Origin: Nioella sp964229645 | GTDB taxonomy: Bacteria > Pseudomonadota > Alphaproteobacteria > Rhodobacterales > Rhodobacteraceae | Length of the DNA: 64,000 nucleotides | Direction of reading: 5' to 3' | NCBI RefSeq assembly: GCF_964229645.1 | Contig: NZ_CAXREX010000163.1 | Coordinates: forward strand, 1 to 64,000 | Shown: piece by piece, positions 36,231-44,723 of the stretch | How positions within the stretch are numbered: the stretch's first letter is position 1 | How the letters are laid out: each line of letters starts with the position of its first letter | The notes under the pieces: generated by a model | Told to the model about the DNA's origin: nothing | The model's input: the letters and a program-made list of their open reading frames with translations, nothing else | Database searches by the model: none | Program-made: the position numbers and the translations under genes

Positions 36231-36974
36231 TCAGCCCCGTTCCTTCCAGCGCACCATCTGGCGCAGGACCCCGTGCAGCGTCTGCACATCGGCCCGCGTC
36301 AGCGGCAGCCGCGCCCACATGTTGCGCAGGTTGAGCCGCATGCTCTCTGCCTTGGCTTCGGGAAAGAAGAACCCCGCGTCGGCCAGGCGTTCCTCGAAAT
36401 GATCGCCCAGTTTTTCCACTTCAAGCCCGCTTGCGAACTCGGTGCCCGCCAGTTCCATGACTTCTGCCACGATCTCTTGCGTCGCACGGCGCCATTCATA
36501 GGCGGTCAGCAGCACGCATTGCGCAAGGTTGAGCGAGGCGAACTCGGGGTTCACCGGGACCGAGATGATCGCGTTGGCCTGCACGATATCCTCGTTTTCC
36601 AGCCCGGCACGTTCAGGGCCGAAGAGAACACCCACCTTGCCACCCTCGGCATGGATGGCGCGGGCCTGCTCCATCGCGCGTTCGGGCGTGACGATGGGCT
36701 TGGTCAGGCCGCGCTGGCGCGCGGTGGTGGCAAAGACATAGGTGCAGTCGCGCAGCGCCTCTTGCGTGGTATCAAAAAGCCCGGCCTGGTCCAGAAGCCG
36801 CCCCGCGCCACTGGCCAGCGCCACGGCGCGTTCATTGGGCCAGCCGTCGCGGGGGCTGACAACGCGCATGTGGTCGAGCCCGAAATTCCACATCGCCCGC
36901 GCGGCGGCGCCGATATTCTCGCCCATCTGCGGGCGCACCAGGATGAAGGCGGGTTGGGGATGCTTGCTGTCCAT
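36231..36974 (-). CDS. trmJ: tRNA/rRNA 2'-O-methyltransferase of the TrmJ/SpoU family
   Basis: 247 aa from the ATG at 36974 (MDSKHPQPAF); in-frame ATGs at 36986 and 37019 would add 4 or 15 residues, and none has a good Shine-Dalgarno. The knotted SPOUT fold is shown by ARAMWNFGLDHMRVV, LFGPERAGLENEDI and a final NLAQCVLLTAYEWR block. TrmJ methylates position 32 of some tRNAs. The choice of TrmJ over a related SpoU enzyme rests on the C-terminal extension. Confidence 0.88.
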   Translation of the reverse strand: MDSKHPQPAFILVRPQMGENIGAAARAMWNFGLDHMRVVSPRDGWPNERAVALASGAGRLLDQAGLFDTTQEALRDCTYVFATTARQRGLTKPIVTPERAMEQARAIHAEGGKVGVLFGPERAGLENEDIVQANAIISVPVNPEFASLNLAQCVLLTAYEWRRATQEIVAEVMELAGTEFASGLEVEKLGDHFEERLADAGFFFPEAKAESMRLNLRNMWARLPLTRADVQTLHGVLRQMVRWKERG

Positions 36975-37076
36975 GGCCTGCCGCATAAAACCGGGGACCG
37001 CGCGATGCAAGCGCCCCATTGTGACCGCGCCTTGAACCCGCTATCACCGCCGCCAGACCCGGACGAGGAAAGACCC

Positions 37077-37703
37077 ATGCCCCAGGACGCCCCCGAGCAG
37101 CCGCAGATCTACCTGATCACGCCGCCCACCTTCGAGATCGACGCCTTCGCGCCGACCCTTTCGGCGGTGCTGGACGGGGCCGAGATTGCCTGCCTGCGAC
37201 TGGCCCATGCCTCGGCCGATGCCGACGAGGTGGCCCGAGCCGCGGATGCCCTGCGGATGATCGCCCATGAACGCGACGTTCCCATCGTGATCGAGAAGCA
37301 TATCGGCATGGTCGAACGGCTTGGCCTGGACGGCGTGCACCTGACGGATGCCGCCCGATCGGTGCGCAAGGCCCGAAAGGAGCTTGGCGCCGACCCCATC
37401 GTCGGTGCCTTCTGCGGCGCCTCCACCCACGAGGGCATGACCGCCGGGGAAGTCGGGGCCGACTATATCGCCTTCGGTCCCGTGGGCGACAGCCCGCTTG
37501 GCGACGGCACCCGGGCCGAGGCGGACCTTTTCGCCTGGTGGTCGCAGATGATCGAGCTGCCTGTCGTTGCCGAGGGCGCGCTGACGGTTGATCTTGTCGC
37601 GCAACTGGCACCGGTGACAGATTTCTTCGCCATCGGCGCTGAAATCTGGAAGGCCGAGGACCCGCTGGCGGCCCTGAAGGCCATCACCGCGCCGCTGCGC
37701 TGA
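37077..37703 (+). CDS. thiE: Thiamine phosphate synthase-like protein
   Basis: 208 aa from the ATG at 37077, with GAGGAA upstream; much longer open sequence upstream is antisense to trmJ. The TIM-barrel pattern of ThiE is visible: YLITPP strand, LRLAHASADADEVARAAD, VIEKHIGMVERLGLDGVHLT, GADYIAFGPV and FFAIGAEIW. The usual pyrimidine-phosphate loop is shortened and several canonical residues differ, so it may be a ThiE-like paralogue rather than the main enzyme. No thi genes flank it. It overlaps the 3' end of the olsA gene by 20 bp. Confidence 0.82.
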   Translation: MPQDAPEQPQIYLITPPTFEIDAFAPTLSAVLDGAEIACLRLAHASADADEVARAADALRMIAHERDVPIVIEKHIGMVERLGLDGVHLTDAARSVRKARKELGADPIVGAFCGASTHEGMTAGEVGADYIAFGPVGDSPLGDGTRAEADLFAWWSQMIELPVVAEGALTVDLVAQLAPVTDFFAIGAEIWKAEDPLAALKAITAPLR

Positions 37704-38505
37704 ACCCCTCGCGGACTGCGGCTTCGCAAGCTGCGGCAAGCGCCTTGCGATCGGGGTAATCCGCCACCCGCAGCGGCGGGTGGTAGATCACGTAGACCGT
37801 TCCCTGTCGGCGCGCGGCCAGCACCTTGATCAGCCCATAGGCAAAATCCATGTCGCCCCACCACCCGTAAAAGCGCGGGTCTTCGCCCTCGGGCGCGTGA
37901 TAGCGGACGGAAATGGGTTGGATGGTCAGGAAGTCGCGCAGTGTCTCGGTGGTGAAGGCCGCGAAGAGCGTGGACTTGAAGGGCAGCACGCGCTGGTTGT
38001 CGGTGCTGGTGCCCTCGGGGAAGAACAACAGGTGGTGCCCGGCTGCCAGACGCTCTTCGAAAACCTTCTGCTGGAGCTTCGCATCGCGCCTGTCGCGGCG
38101 GATGAAGACCGTGCCCGTCCCCCGCGCCAGCCAGCCGATCCCGGGCCAGGCATGCACCTCGGCCTTAGAGACGAAATAGATCCGCTTCGAGGCATTGAGC
38201 ACGAAGATATCGAGCCAGCTGGAGTGATTGGCCACATAGGCCCCGCGCGCAGGGCTGGGAACGCCGCTGACGTTCCGCTTGAGCCCCATGATCCAACAGG
38301 CTGATATACAGACAAATTGCGTGATCCAGGGCGTGATCGGACGGCGATAGCCCCAGATCCATTTTTCCGGCACCCGCAAGATCAGAAGCGCGGGAAAACA
38401 GACCAGGTGAAGCACGAAAAGCGGCACCCCGCGCCCGGCGACACGCAACCATCCCGCCCATGTGATGGGCCGGTCCTCGGGCCAGTTGCCATCATCCCAA
38501 TGCAT
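37684..38505 (-). CDS. olsA: Lyso-ornithine lipid O-acyltransferase (1-acylglycerol-3-P acyltransferase family)
   Basis: 273 aa from the ATG at 38505, whose A is also the last base of the olsB TGA. The membrane-associated PlsC domain has the catalytic NHSSWLD (NHx4D) and the FPEGTST acyl-acceptor motif. Directly after the GNAT gene this is the second step of ornithine-lipid synthesis: adding an ester-linked acyl chain to lyso-ornithine lipid. In some species OlsA can also acylate lysophosphatidic acid. The assignment rests on pairing with olsB. Confidence 0.85.
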   Translation of the reverse strand: MHWDDGNWPEDRPITWAGWLRVAGRGVPLFVLHLVCFPALLILRVPEKWIWGYRRPITPWITQFVCISACWIMGLKRNVSGVPSPARGAYVANHSSWLDIFVLNASKRIYFVSKAEVHAWPGIGWLARGTGTVFIRRDRRDAKLQQKVFEERLAAGHHLLFFPEGTSTDNQRVLPFKSTLFAAFTTETLRDFLTIQPISVRYHAPEGEDPRFYGWWGDMDFAYGLIKVLAARRQGTVYVIYHPPLRVADYPDRKALAAACEAAVREGFSAAAR

Positions 38506-39269
38506 CACCGGCGCGCCCCCTTGGCGTATAGCCCCCGCTGCTTTTCCGAGATCTGCTTCACGTTCATCAGAAGGCAGATATCGGTGGTGTTGAAGGGGCG
38601 GTCGATATAGGCGCCCTCGCCCACCACGCCGCCCATCTTGAGATAGCCCTTGATCAGCGCCGGGATCGCGCGCGCTGCCGAAACCCGGTCGAGCCGGGCT
38701 TCCTCGATCAGGTCCATGCGCTGGAAATGATCGGCGCGCGCGCGCACGCGGATGTCCTCGGGCGCAAGGTAGCGGTGATGCAGAAGCGAGAGGGGTTCGG
38801 CAAAAGCTGCCGCATCCGTGCCGTGGAACGACGCCACGCCGAACAGCAGGTCGATCCCGTGATCTTCCACGTATGCGGCCAGCCCGTTCCACAGATGGAT
38901 GAGCGCAAGCCCACCCCGGTAGTCGGGATGCAGGCAGGACCGGCCAAGCTCCAGCAGCTTGAACGGCCCGTTCTTGAGCCGGGACAGATCGTATTCGTCG
39001 TCGCAGTAGAACTGCCCCGCCTCGGCGGCCTGATCCTCTCGCATCACCCGGTAGACGCCGACGCAGGGATTGCCCCCGCGGGAATGGTCCAGAAGCATCA
39101 GGTGATCGAAGAAGGGATCGAAGCGGTCGGCTTCCAGCCGGCGCGCGTGATCGACCATGTCGCCGTCGCCGCCAAGCTCCTGCACGAAGACCTCGTAACG
39201 CAGGTTCTGCGCGAGCCTCAGATCCTCGGCCCCCTGCGCAAGGCGTAATTCGAACTTGTCGCCGTCCAT
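38505..39269 (-). CDS. olsB: L-ornithine N-alpha-acyltransferase (GNAT)
   Basis: 254 aa from the ATG at 39269; an ATG 20 codons earlier has no better context. OlsB transfers a 3-hydroxyacyl chain from ACP to ornithine to form lyso-ornithine lipid. GNAT core elements LAQNLRYEVFVQEL, VGVYRVMR and ELGRSCLHPDYRGGLALIHLWNG match the family, and the C-terminal NVKQISEKQR is seen in OlsB proteins. Ornithine lipids replace phospholipids under phosphate limitation, so PhoB control is possible, though I see no clear Pho box. A CtrA-like motif lies about 75 bp upstream. Confidence 0.88.
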   Translation of the reverse strand: MDGDKFELRLAQGAEDLRLAQNLRYEVFVQELGGDGDMVDHARRLEADRFDPFFDHLMLLDHSRGGNPCVGVYRVMREDQAAEAGQFYCDDEYDLSRLKNGPFKLLELGRSCLHPDYRGGLALIHLWNGLAAYVEDHGIDLLFGVASFHGTDAAAFAEPLSLLHHRYLAPEDIRVRARADHFQRMDLIEEARLDRVSAARAIPALIKGYLKMGGVVGEGAYIDRPFNTTDICLLMNVKQISEKQRGLYAKGARR

Positions 39270-39343
39270 GCCCGGTGTCGTCCCGTCCTGCCTGTGCCTG
39301 CGCCTAAGCGATCGGCGGAAATATTGCAACGGGGCGTCCCGCG

Positions 39344-39358
39344 TTAGGAAAGCATTAA
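39344..39358. promoter_or_regulatory. CtrA-like box upstream of olsB
   Basis: TTAG-GAAAGCA-TTAA followed by CC differs from the CtrA motif TTAA-N7-TTAA(C) by one base. It lies 75-89 bp before the olsB start. A single near match in a 64-kb window is expected by chance at modest frequency, so this is a weak call. Confidence 0.3.
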
Positions 39359-39400
39359 CCGGCGGGGGCCTAGCGTATCGGGCAATGAACCAGAAGGGGA

Positions 39401-39580
39401 TCAGAACTCGATGAGAAGGCCCACGTGCTCGCCGTTGATGACGACCTTACCCGCATTCTCGAAATTCACGGTGATGCGCCCACCTATATTGGACTGCACC
39501 TGCCCAAGCCCCCAATCGGGTTGGTTCGGGTGGCGCACCAGCATGCCCGGTTCCAGCATGGCGTTAAGGTCCTTTGACAT
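39401..39580 (-). CDS. DUF3553 small protein
   Basis: 59 aa from the ATG at 39580. The core LEPGMLVRHPNQPDWGLGQVQS and GRITVNFENAGKVVI is the DUF3553 signature, a small SH3-like barrel resembling CarD/UvrD-tail domains that contact RNA polymerase or DNA-bound proteins. Function is not established. AAAGG lies upstream. The gene is divergent from chpT with only 18 bp between starts, so the promoters overlap. Confidence 0.85.
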   Translation of the reverse strand: MSKDLNAMLEPGMLVRHPNQPDWGLGQVQSNIGGRITVNFENAGKVVINGEHVGLLIEF

Positions 39581-39598
39581 GGGCGGGGGCCTTTCGTG

Positions 39599-40228
39599 AT
39601 GGATGACCGGCATGACTTTGCGCAGGCCGTCCTGGCCGAACTGGTCGGGTCGCGGCTCTGCCACGATCTTGTAAACCCGCTTTCGGCAATTTCCAACGGG
39701 ATGGAGCTTTTGCAGCTTTCCGGCGCGCCGCGCTCGCCCGAGCTTGACCTGATTGCCTCGGCCCTTGGGGATGCCATGGCAAGGGTGCGCTTTTTTCGCG
39801 TAGCTTTCGGGGCCGTGCGCGACGGGGAAACCCTGTCGGAACGCGAACTGGGCGATGTCATCTCAGAGGTCTATGCCGCGGGACGCCTGAACGTGCAGTG
39901 GGACGTGACCGGCGACCTGCCCCGACGCGAGGCAAAGCTGGCCTTCCTGATGCTGAACTGCGCGGAAACGGCCCTGCCCCTGGGCGGAGACCTCGTGATC
40001 AGCCGCGATGGATCCGATTGGGTCAGCAGCGGGCGCGGCCGGAAACTGGTGGTCGATGGCGTCCTTTGGTCGATCCTTGATCGGCCCGGTCTGGCGCCCG
40101 CGGCACCGCCTGCATCCCGCGTGCAATTCGCCATGTTACGGCAGGAATGCAACCGGTTGGGGGCGGGTCTGCTGGTTCGCTTCGACGAGGAAAACAGCGC
40201 CCTCAGCCTGCGCCTGTCCCGGCTTTAA
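39599..40228 (+). CDS. chpT: Histidine phosphotransferase ChpT
   Basis: 209 aa from the ATG at 39599. In alphaproteobacteria ChpT relays phosphate from CckA to CtrA and CpdR, controlling motility, gene transfer agents and the cell cycle. The phospho-acceptor His22 sits in the block LVGSRLCHDLVNPLSAISNG, matching the ChpT family. A degenerate HATPase-like C-terminus lacks clear ATP motifs, as expected for a phosphotransferase. It ends 4 bp into the converging gamma carbonic anhydrase gene. cckA and ctrA are not in this window. Confidence 0.9.
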   Translation: MDDRHDFAQAVLAELVGSRLCHDLVNPLSAISNGMELLQLSGAPRSPELDLIASALGDAMARVRFFRVAFGAVRDGETLSERELGDVISEVYAAGRLNVQWDVTGDLPRREAKLAFLMLNCAETALPLGGDLVISRDGSDWVSSGRGRKLVVDGVLWSILDRPGLAPAAPPASRVQFAMLRQECNRLGAGLLVRFDEENSALSLRLSRL

Positions 40229-40746
40229 CCGACCGGGCGCAGCCCGGTCCGGAAACGGCGCATGTTCTGCCGGTAATGCTCGGCCGATTTCAGAAGCCCG
40301 GCCTGAGCGGCCTCGTCCAGCACGCGCACGACCTTGCCGGGCGTGCCCATGACCAGCGAGAAATCGGGAATGTCCTTGCCCTCGGTCACCAGGGCCCCGG
40401 CACCGATCAGGCACCCCTTGCCGATCCGGGCCCCGTTCAGGACAGTGGCCCCCATGCCGATGAGCGATCCGTCCCCGATCACGCAGCCATGCAGCATGGC
40501 CTTGTGACCGATGGTGCAATTGGCCCCGATCTGCAGCGCATAGCCCGGATCGGTGTGAAAGACGCAGTTTTCCTGAACGTTCGAACCCGCGCCCACGCGA
40601 ATTTCCTCGTTATCGCCACGCAGGGTGCTGCCAAACCAGACCGAGGCGCCGGGTTCCAGCACGACGCGGCCAATCAGGTTGGCGTCGGGGGCGACCCAGC
40701 AATCCTCGGCGATCTCGGGCGCGATGCCATCAAGTTCGTAAATCAC
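40225..40746 (-). CDS. Gamma carbonic anhydrase family protein
   Basis: 173 aa left-handed beta-helix of the trimeric hexapeptide family. The three zinc-type histidines appear in NCVFHTDPG, CTIGHKAMLHGC and the region between. The start is GTG (40746) and overlaps the gmk stop as GTGA, with AGGAGG 7 bp upstream. Many such YrdA/PaaY-like proteins have low or no carbonic anhydrase activity, so activity is uncertain. Third gene of the yicC-gmk operon. Confidence 0.88.
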   Translation of the reverse strand: MIYELDGIAPEIAEDCWVAPDANLIGRVVLEPGASVWFGSTLRGDNEEIRVGAGSNVQENCVFHTDPGYALQIGANCTIGHKAMLHGCVIGDGSLIGMGATVLNGARIGKGCLIGAGALVTEGKDIPDFSLVMGTPGKVVRVLDEAAQAGLLKSAEHYRQNMRRFRTGLRPVG

Positions 40747-41396
40747 TGTTCATCCTCCTGGAATTCCGACTGAAGCCCGCGCACGAAGCCGACAAGCCCC
40801 GGCTGTTGCGGCTGGCGCAGGCGCTCGGCCGACACGATGGTCGTGAGCCGTTCAAAGGTGGCATCGAGATCGTCATTGACAAGGACGTAATCATAGCCGT
40901 CCCAATGGCTGATCTCGTCCCAGCTTTTCTGCATCCGCTTCTGGATCACATCCTGCGTGTCCTGTCCCCGGCTCACCAGGCGACGGCGGAGCTCGGCAAT
41001 CGAGGGCGGCAGCACGAAGATGGACAGAACGTGGTCGCGCAGGGCGCTTGTCTTGATCTGCTGCGCCCCCTGCCAGTCGATGTCGAACAGCACGTCGCGC
41101 CCGGCCTCGATCGCCTCTTTCACGGGGCCCATGGGCGAGCCGTAGAAATTGCCGAAGACATGGGCGTGTTCCAGCATCGTGCCGTCACGAACCATGTCCT
41201 TGAACGCGGTTTCGCTCAGGAAGTGATAGTCTTTGCCATCCACTTCGCCCGGCCGTGCCGGCCGCGTCGTGGCCGACACCGAGAAGCTCAGCGTCGGGTC
41301 CCACTCCATCAACCGTCTGGCCAGCGTCGACTTGCCCGCACCAGAAGGCGAGGACAGGATGATGAGACGACCACGGCGGTTGTCGGCTTGGGGCAT
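40743..41396 (-). CDS. gmk: Guanylate kinase
   Basis: 217 aa. It converts GMP and ATP to GDP and ADP. The P-loop SPSGAGKST is near the N-terminus, and VSATTRPARPGEVDGKDYHFL and LFDIDWQGAQQI are the GMP-binding blocks. The ATG at 41396 has GGAG 5 bp upstream and lies just past the yicC stop; a GTG at 41402 overlapping that stop is the alternative. Confidence 0.97.
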   Translation of the reverse strand: MPQADNRRGRLIILSSPSGAGKSTLARRLMEWDPTLSFSVSATTRPARPGEVDGKDYHFLSETAFKDMVRDGTMLEHAHVFGNFYGSPMGPVKEAIEAGRDVLFDIDWQGAQQIKTSALRDHVLSIFVLPPSIAELRRRLVSRGQDTQDVIQKRMQKSWDEISHWDGYDYVLVNDDLDATFERLTTIVSAERLRQPQQPGLVGFVRGLQSEFQEDEQ

Positions 41397-41398
41397 TG

Positions 41399-42289
41399 TC
41401 ACTCCACGTTCTGGACCTGCTCGCGCATCTGATCGATCAGCACCTTGAGGTCAAGACCGACCTGGGTCAGCGTGGCGTCGCCCGACTTGGAACACAGCGT
41501 GTTGGCCTCGCGGTTGAATTCCTGCATCAGGAAATCGAAGCGCCGCCCCACCGGCCCCTCTGCCTCCAGAAGCGCCTTGGCCGCCGGCACATGGGCGTTG
41601 GCCAGGCGGTCAATCTCCTCGGTCACATCCGACTTCACCGCCAGAAGCGCCAGTTCCTGTGCAAGACGGTCGGGGTCTGCACCTTCGGTGTTGTCCAGAA
41701 CTTTCTGCATCTGTTCGTGAAGCCGCGTCCCGGCAGCCTCGCGCCGGGCATCGGCCAGCGTCGCCGCTTCCTTGATCAGCGGTGCCATCTGGCCGATCTG
41801 ACCCTGAAGCTTTTCATGAAGCGCCCGGCCTTCCTCGGCGCGGGAGGCCAGGAAATCCGCCAGCAGCACATCGAACTCCGCCAGCAATGCCTCATCGGCG
41901 GGCAGGTCCGCCTGCGCCCCGGCACCAGCCATGACGCCCGGAAGGGTCAGGATGCGCACAGGGTCGGGGTCGGCCACGGGCAGGCCCTGCGCCTCGGCGG
42001 CGCGGCGCACATGCGAGAGCGCGCCAAGCACCGCAAGCAAGGCGGGCTCATCGACTTCGGCCCCACTTGTGCCAGCCTCTCGTGTCAGCCGCAGGCTGAG
42101 CGTGACCGAGCCGCGGCTCAGCGCCTTTTTCAGCCGCTCGCGCAGGGCAATATCCAGCCGTCCAAGTCCGTCGGGAAGGCGCAGCCGCATATCGAGCCCG
42201 CGTCCATTGACACTGCGCAGTTCCCAACTGCGCTGAAACCCCTCGGAGGCCACATCGCGGGCGGCATATCCTGTCATCGAATTAACCAC
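41399..42289 (-). CDS. yicC: YicC family endoribonuclease-like protein
   Basis: 296 aa. The start SMTGYAARD and the C-terminal VTEEIDRLANAHVPAAKALL..FLMQEFNREANTLCSKS block are diagnostic of YicC. Recent work on E. coli YicC describes an RNase acting with PNPase on small RNAs; whether that holds here is unknown. The GTG at 42289 is used because it gives the standard four residues before MTGY. Next gene on the strand is gmk, as in many bacteria. Confidence 0.95.
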   Translation of the reverse strand: MVNSMTGYAARDVASEGFQRSWELRSVNGRGLDMRLRLPDGLGRLDIALRERLKKALSRGSVTLSLRLTREAGTSGAEVDEPALLAVLGALSHVRRAAEAQGLPVADPDPVRILTLPGVMAGAGAQADLPADEALLAEFDVLLADFLASRAEEGRALHEKLQGQIGQMAPLIKEAATLADARREAAGTRLHEQMQKVLDNTEGADPDRLAQELALLAVKSDVTEEIDRLANAHVPAAKALLEAEGPVGRRFDFLMQEFNREANTLCSKSGDATLTQVGLDLKVLIDQMREQVQNVE

Positions 42290-42330
42290 TTAAGACTTTC
42301 CCCCCTGCTCGTCGAATTGTCCGGATGTTA

Positions 42331-42345
42331 TTAAGAATTGGGTAA
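42331..42345 (+). promoter_or_regulatory. Weak CtrA-like box between yicC and the PAS gene
   Basis: TTAA-GAATTGG-GTAA, one base from TTAA-N7-TTAA, lies in the divergent 146-bp spacer. It would be near the yicC and PAS gene promoters. Low confidence. Confidence 0.2.
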
Positions 42346-42435
42346 GGGTCTGAGCCCAAGCGTTAACACATCCAATCAGATGAGGCTATCGCAGGCGGGG
42401 CTGATCCGGGGGCATCAGGACAGGAGCACCGAGGA

Positions 42436-43065
42436 ATGGACCAGGTCCGGACGATGTCGAACGTGATTCCCCTGTGGCGGCAACGGGACCCCAAGGGATG
42501 CCCCGTGGTGGCGCGTCTCGGGCAAATCTGGGAATCGCTGCGCCGCGATAGCGCCCTTCCGGATCGGGAGGCACTGACACCGGCCGCGCTGTCCGACATC
42601 CTGCCCAATGCCTTCCTGATTGACCGCGTCCGCCCGGGGCTCGTCAGGTTTCGCGTTGCCGGGCAGCATCTGTCACAGGTGATGGGCATGGATGTGCGCG
42701 GGATGCCCCTGCGGGCATTCATGGAAATTACGGATCGTAAGCGCCTGATGGAAAAGGTGGAATCAATTTTCGAGACCTGCGCACGCCTTGACTTGGACCT
42801 GGTTTCGGATGCGCAGGGCCGCGCCACCCTGACCGGGCGAATGGTTCTTATGCCCGTCACCGGCCCCGAGGGGGAAACCGACCGGGCGCTTGGCGTGCTT
42901 GTGACCGAGGGCCTGATCGGCCTGACACCGCGCCGGTTCCGCATTCGCCATCTGGCCCTGAGCCCGCTCGGCACCGATCCGGCCATAGCTCACGACCCAT
43001 CCAGCCAGGACCCCGGAACCGCAGGGAGACCATCTTTGCGGGTGATTACTGGTGGCCTGGCCTGA
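42436..43065 (+). CDS. PAS-domain protein of the PAS_5 family
   Basis: 209 aa. One PAS-type domain (about 30-165) with LRRDSALPDREALTPAALSDILPNAFL and FRVAGQHLSQVMGMDVRGMPL, as in the alphaproteobacterial PAS_5 family (pfam07310). The family lacks an output domain and is linked in some species to flagellar or cell-cycle regulation. No ligand residue is obvious. The Shine-Dalgarno is AGGAG about 10 bp before the ATG. It converges on the DAHP synthase gene. Confidence 0.82.
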   Translation: MDQVRTMSNVIPLWRQRDPKGCPVVARLGQIWESLRRDSALPDREALTPAALSDILPNAFLIDRVRPGLVRFRVAGQHLSQVMGMDVRGMPLRAFMEITDRKRLMEKVESIFETCARLDLDLVSDAQGRATLTGRMVLMPVTGPEGETDRALGVLVTEGLIGLTPRRFRIRHLALSPLGTDPAIAHDPSSQDPGTAGRPSLRVITGGLA

Positions 43066-43090
43066 AACGCATCCGGAAAACTTGACGGAA

Positions 43091-43134
43091 TCGTTAACCC
43101 TTCTGTCCTGCGCTCCAGGGGGTTGGGTTAACGA
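43091..43134. repeat. 10-bp perfect inverted repeat before the terminator
   Basis: TCGTTAACCC (43091-43100) pairs with GGGTTAACGA (43125-43134) across a 24-nt loop that itself holds a 4-bp CCTG/CAGG stem. It directly precedes the terminator hairpin at 43136, between convergent genes. Confidence 0.6.
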
Positions 43135-43135
43135 A

Positions 43136-43173
43136 AACCGCCCCGGACCGTCATGGCCGGGGCGGTTCCTTTT
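43136..43173 (+). terminator. Rho-independent terminator after the PAS gene
   Basis: AACCGCCCCGG (43136-43146) pairs with CCGGGGCGGTT (43157-43167), 11 bp, followed by CCTTTT. On the minus strand the trailing TTTTCG-type flank could serve DAHP synthase as well. Confidence 0.88.
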
Positions 43174-43190
43174 AGGTGCCAGCGGTCAGA

Positions 43191-44561
43191 TCAGCCGATC
43201 GCCTGGGCCGGGGTGCGGCCATCACGCGACAGCTCCTCGGCCACGAGGAAGGCCAGTTCCAGCGCCTGAGACGCGTTCAGGCGCGGGTCGCAGGCGGTGT
43301 GGTAACGATCCGACAGGTCCTCGTCGGTCACGGCCCGCACGCCGCCGGTGCATTCGGTCACGTCCTTGCCGGTCATCTCGAAATGCACGCCGCCCGGAAC
43401 GGTGCCCTCGGCGCGGTGAATGGAGAAGAACTCCTGCACTTCGCGAAGCACGCTGTCGAAGGGACGGGTCTTGTAGCCGGTGGCCGACTTGATCGTGTTG
43501 CCGTGCATCGGATCACAGGACCAGACCACGTTGGCGCCCTCTTCCTGAACGGCCTTCACGAGGCGCGGCAGGTGGTCGCCCACATTGCCCGCACCGAAGC
43601 GCGCGATCAGGGTCAGTCGGCCCGCCTCGTTCTTCGGGTTCAGCTTTGACATCAGCACCTTGAGGTCCTCGGCACTGGTGGTGGGGCCGCACTTCAGCCC
43701 GATCGGATTCTGAACGCCGCGGCAGAATTCCACATGTGCGCCATCGGGCTGGCGGGTGCGGTCGCCGATCCAGATCATGTGACCCGAGCCCGCAACCGGC
43801 AGACCAGAGGTCGAATCGATCCGGCACAGCGCCTCTTCATATTCCAGCAGCAGCGCCTCGTGGCTGGTGTAGAAATCCACGGTGCCGAGCGTATGCGCGG
43901 TCTGGGAATTCAGGCCGGCAGCGGTCATGAAGTCGAGCGCGTCGGAAATCCGGTTGGCCATGTCACGGTAGCGATCAGCATCATCGGCATCGGTAAAGCC
44001 AAGCGTCCATGAATGCACGCGATGGATATCCGCGAAACCACCCTGGCTGAAGGCGCGCAGCAGGTTCAGCGACGCGGCGGCCTGGGTATAGGCTTGCAGC
44101 ATCTTCTGCGGGTTGGGAATGCGCGCCTCGGGGGTGAAGTCGAGCTCGTTGATGATGTCGCCACGGTAGGAGGGCAGTTCCACCCCGTTCTTGACCTCGG
44201 TCGGGGCGCTGCGCGGCTTGGCGAATTGCCCCGCCATGCGGCCCACTTTCACCACCGGGACCTTGGCCCCGAAGGTCAGCACGACGGCCATCTGTAACAT
44301 CACCTTGTAGGTGTCACGGATGGAATCGGCAGAAAATTCTGCAAAGCTCTCGGCACAGTCGCCGCCTTGCAACAGGAACGCTTCGCCGCGCGACACGGCG
44401 GCCAGCTGGCTGCGCAGCTTGCGGGCTTCACCCGCGAAGACGAGCGGCGGATAGCTGGCAAGCTGAGCCTCGACTGCCGCCAATGCCTCTGCATCGGGAT
44501 AGTCGGGCATCTGAACTCGGGGCTTTTGTCTCCAATCCGATTTCGTCCATGCCTGTGCCAT
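43191..44561 (-). CDS. Class II 3-deoxy-7-phosphoheptulonate synthase
   Basis: 456 aa. DAHP synthase condenses phosphoenolpyruvate and erythrose 4-phosphate, the first step of the shikimate pathway. This is the plant-like class II (AroAII) form. The blocks GDCAESFAEFSADSIRD, GRMAGQFAKPRS, SSHEALLLEYEE-like and the metal-site CDPMHGNTI identify it. Unlike class I forms, regulation may involve protein-protein or allosteric Trp/Phe effects. AGGAGA lies 8 bp before the ATG. Confidence 0.96.
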   Translation of the reverse strand: MAQAWTKSDWRQKPRVQMPDYPDAEALAAVEAQLASYPPLVFAGEARKLRSQLAAVSRGEAFLLQGGDCAESFAEFSADSIRDTYKVMLQMAVVLTFGAKVPVVKVGRMAGQFAKPRSAPTEVKNGVELPSYRGDIINELDFTPEARIPNPQKMLQAYTQAAASLNLLRAFSQGGFADIHRVHSWTLGFTDADDADRYRDMANRISDALDFMTAAGLNSQTAHTLGTVDFYTSHEALLLEYEEALCRIDSTSGLPVAGSGHMIWIGDRTRQPDGAHVEFCRGVQNPIGLKCGPTTSAEDLKVLMSKLNPKNEAGRLTLIARFGAGNVGDHLPRLVKAVQEEGANVVWSCDPMHGNTIKSATGYKTRPFDSVLREVQEFFSIHRAEGTVPGGVHFEMTGKDVTECTGGVRAVTDEDLSDRYHTACDPRLNASQALELAFLVAEELSRDGRTPAQAIG

Positions 44562-44723
44562 AAGCGCATCTCCTGTAAGGTCCGGGGGGTCTTATAAGGG
44601 GGCTTCGCGGTCGGGCCAATGCGAAAATCGATGATCGGGGGGATTGCGCTGCTGAAAAAATGGTGGTTTCGCTAGGGAAGCGGCCCACCTCCACCACTTC
44701 GGCCGCGCAGGAAAGGGAGCGGA

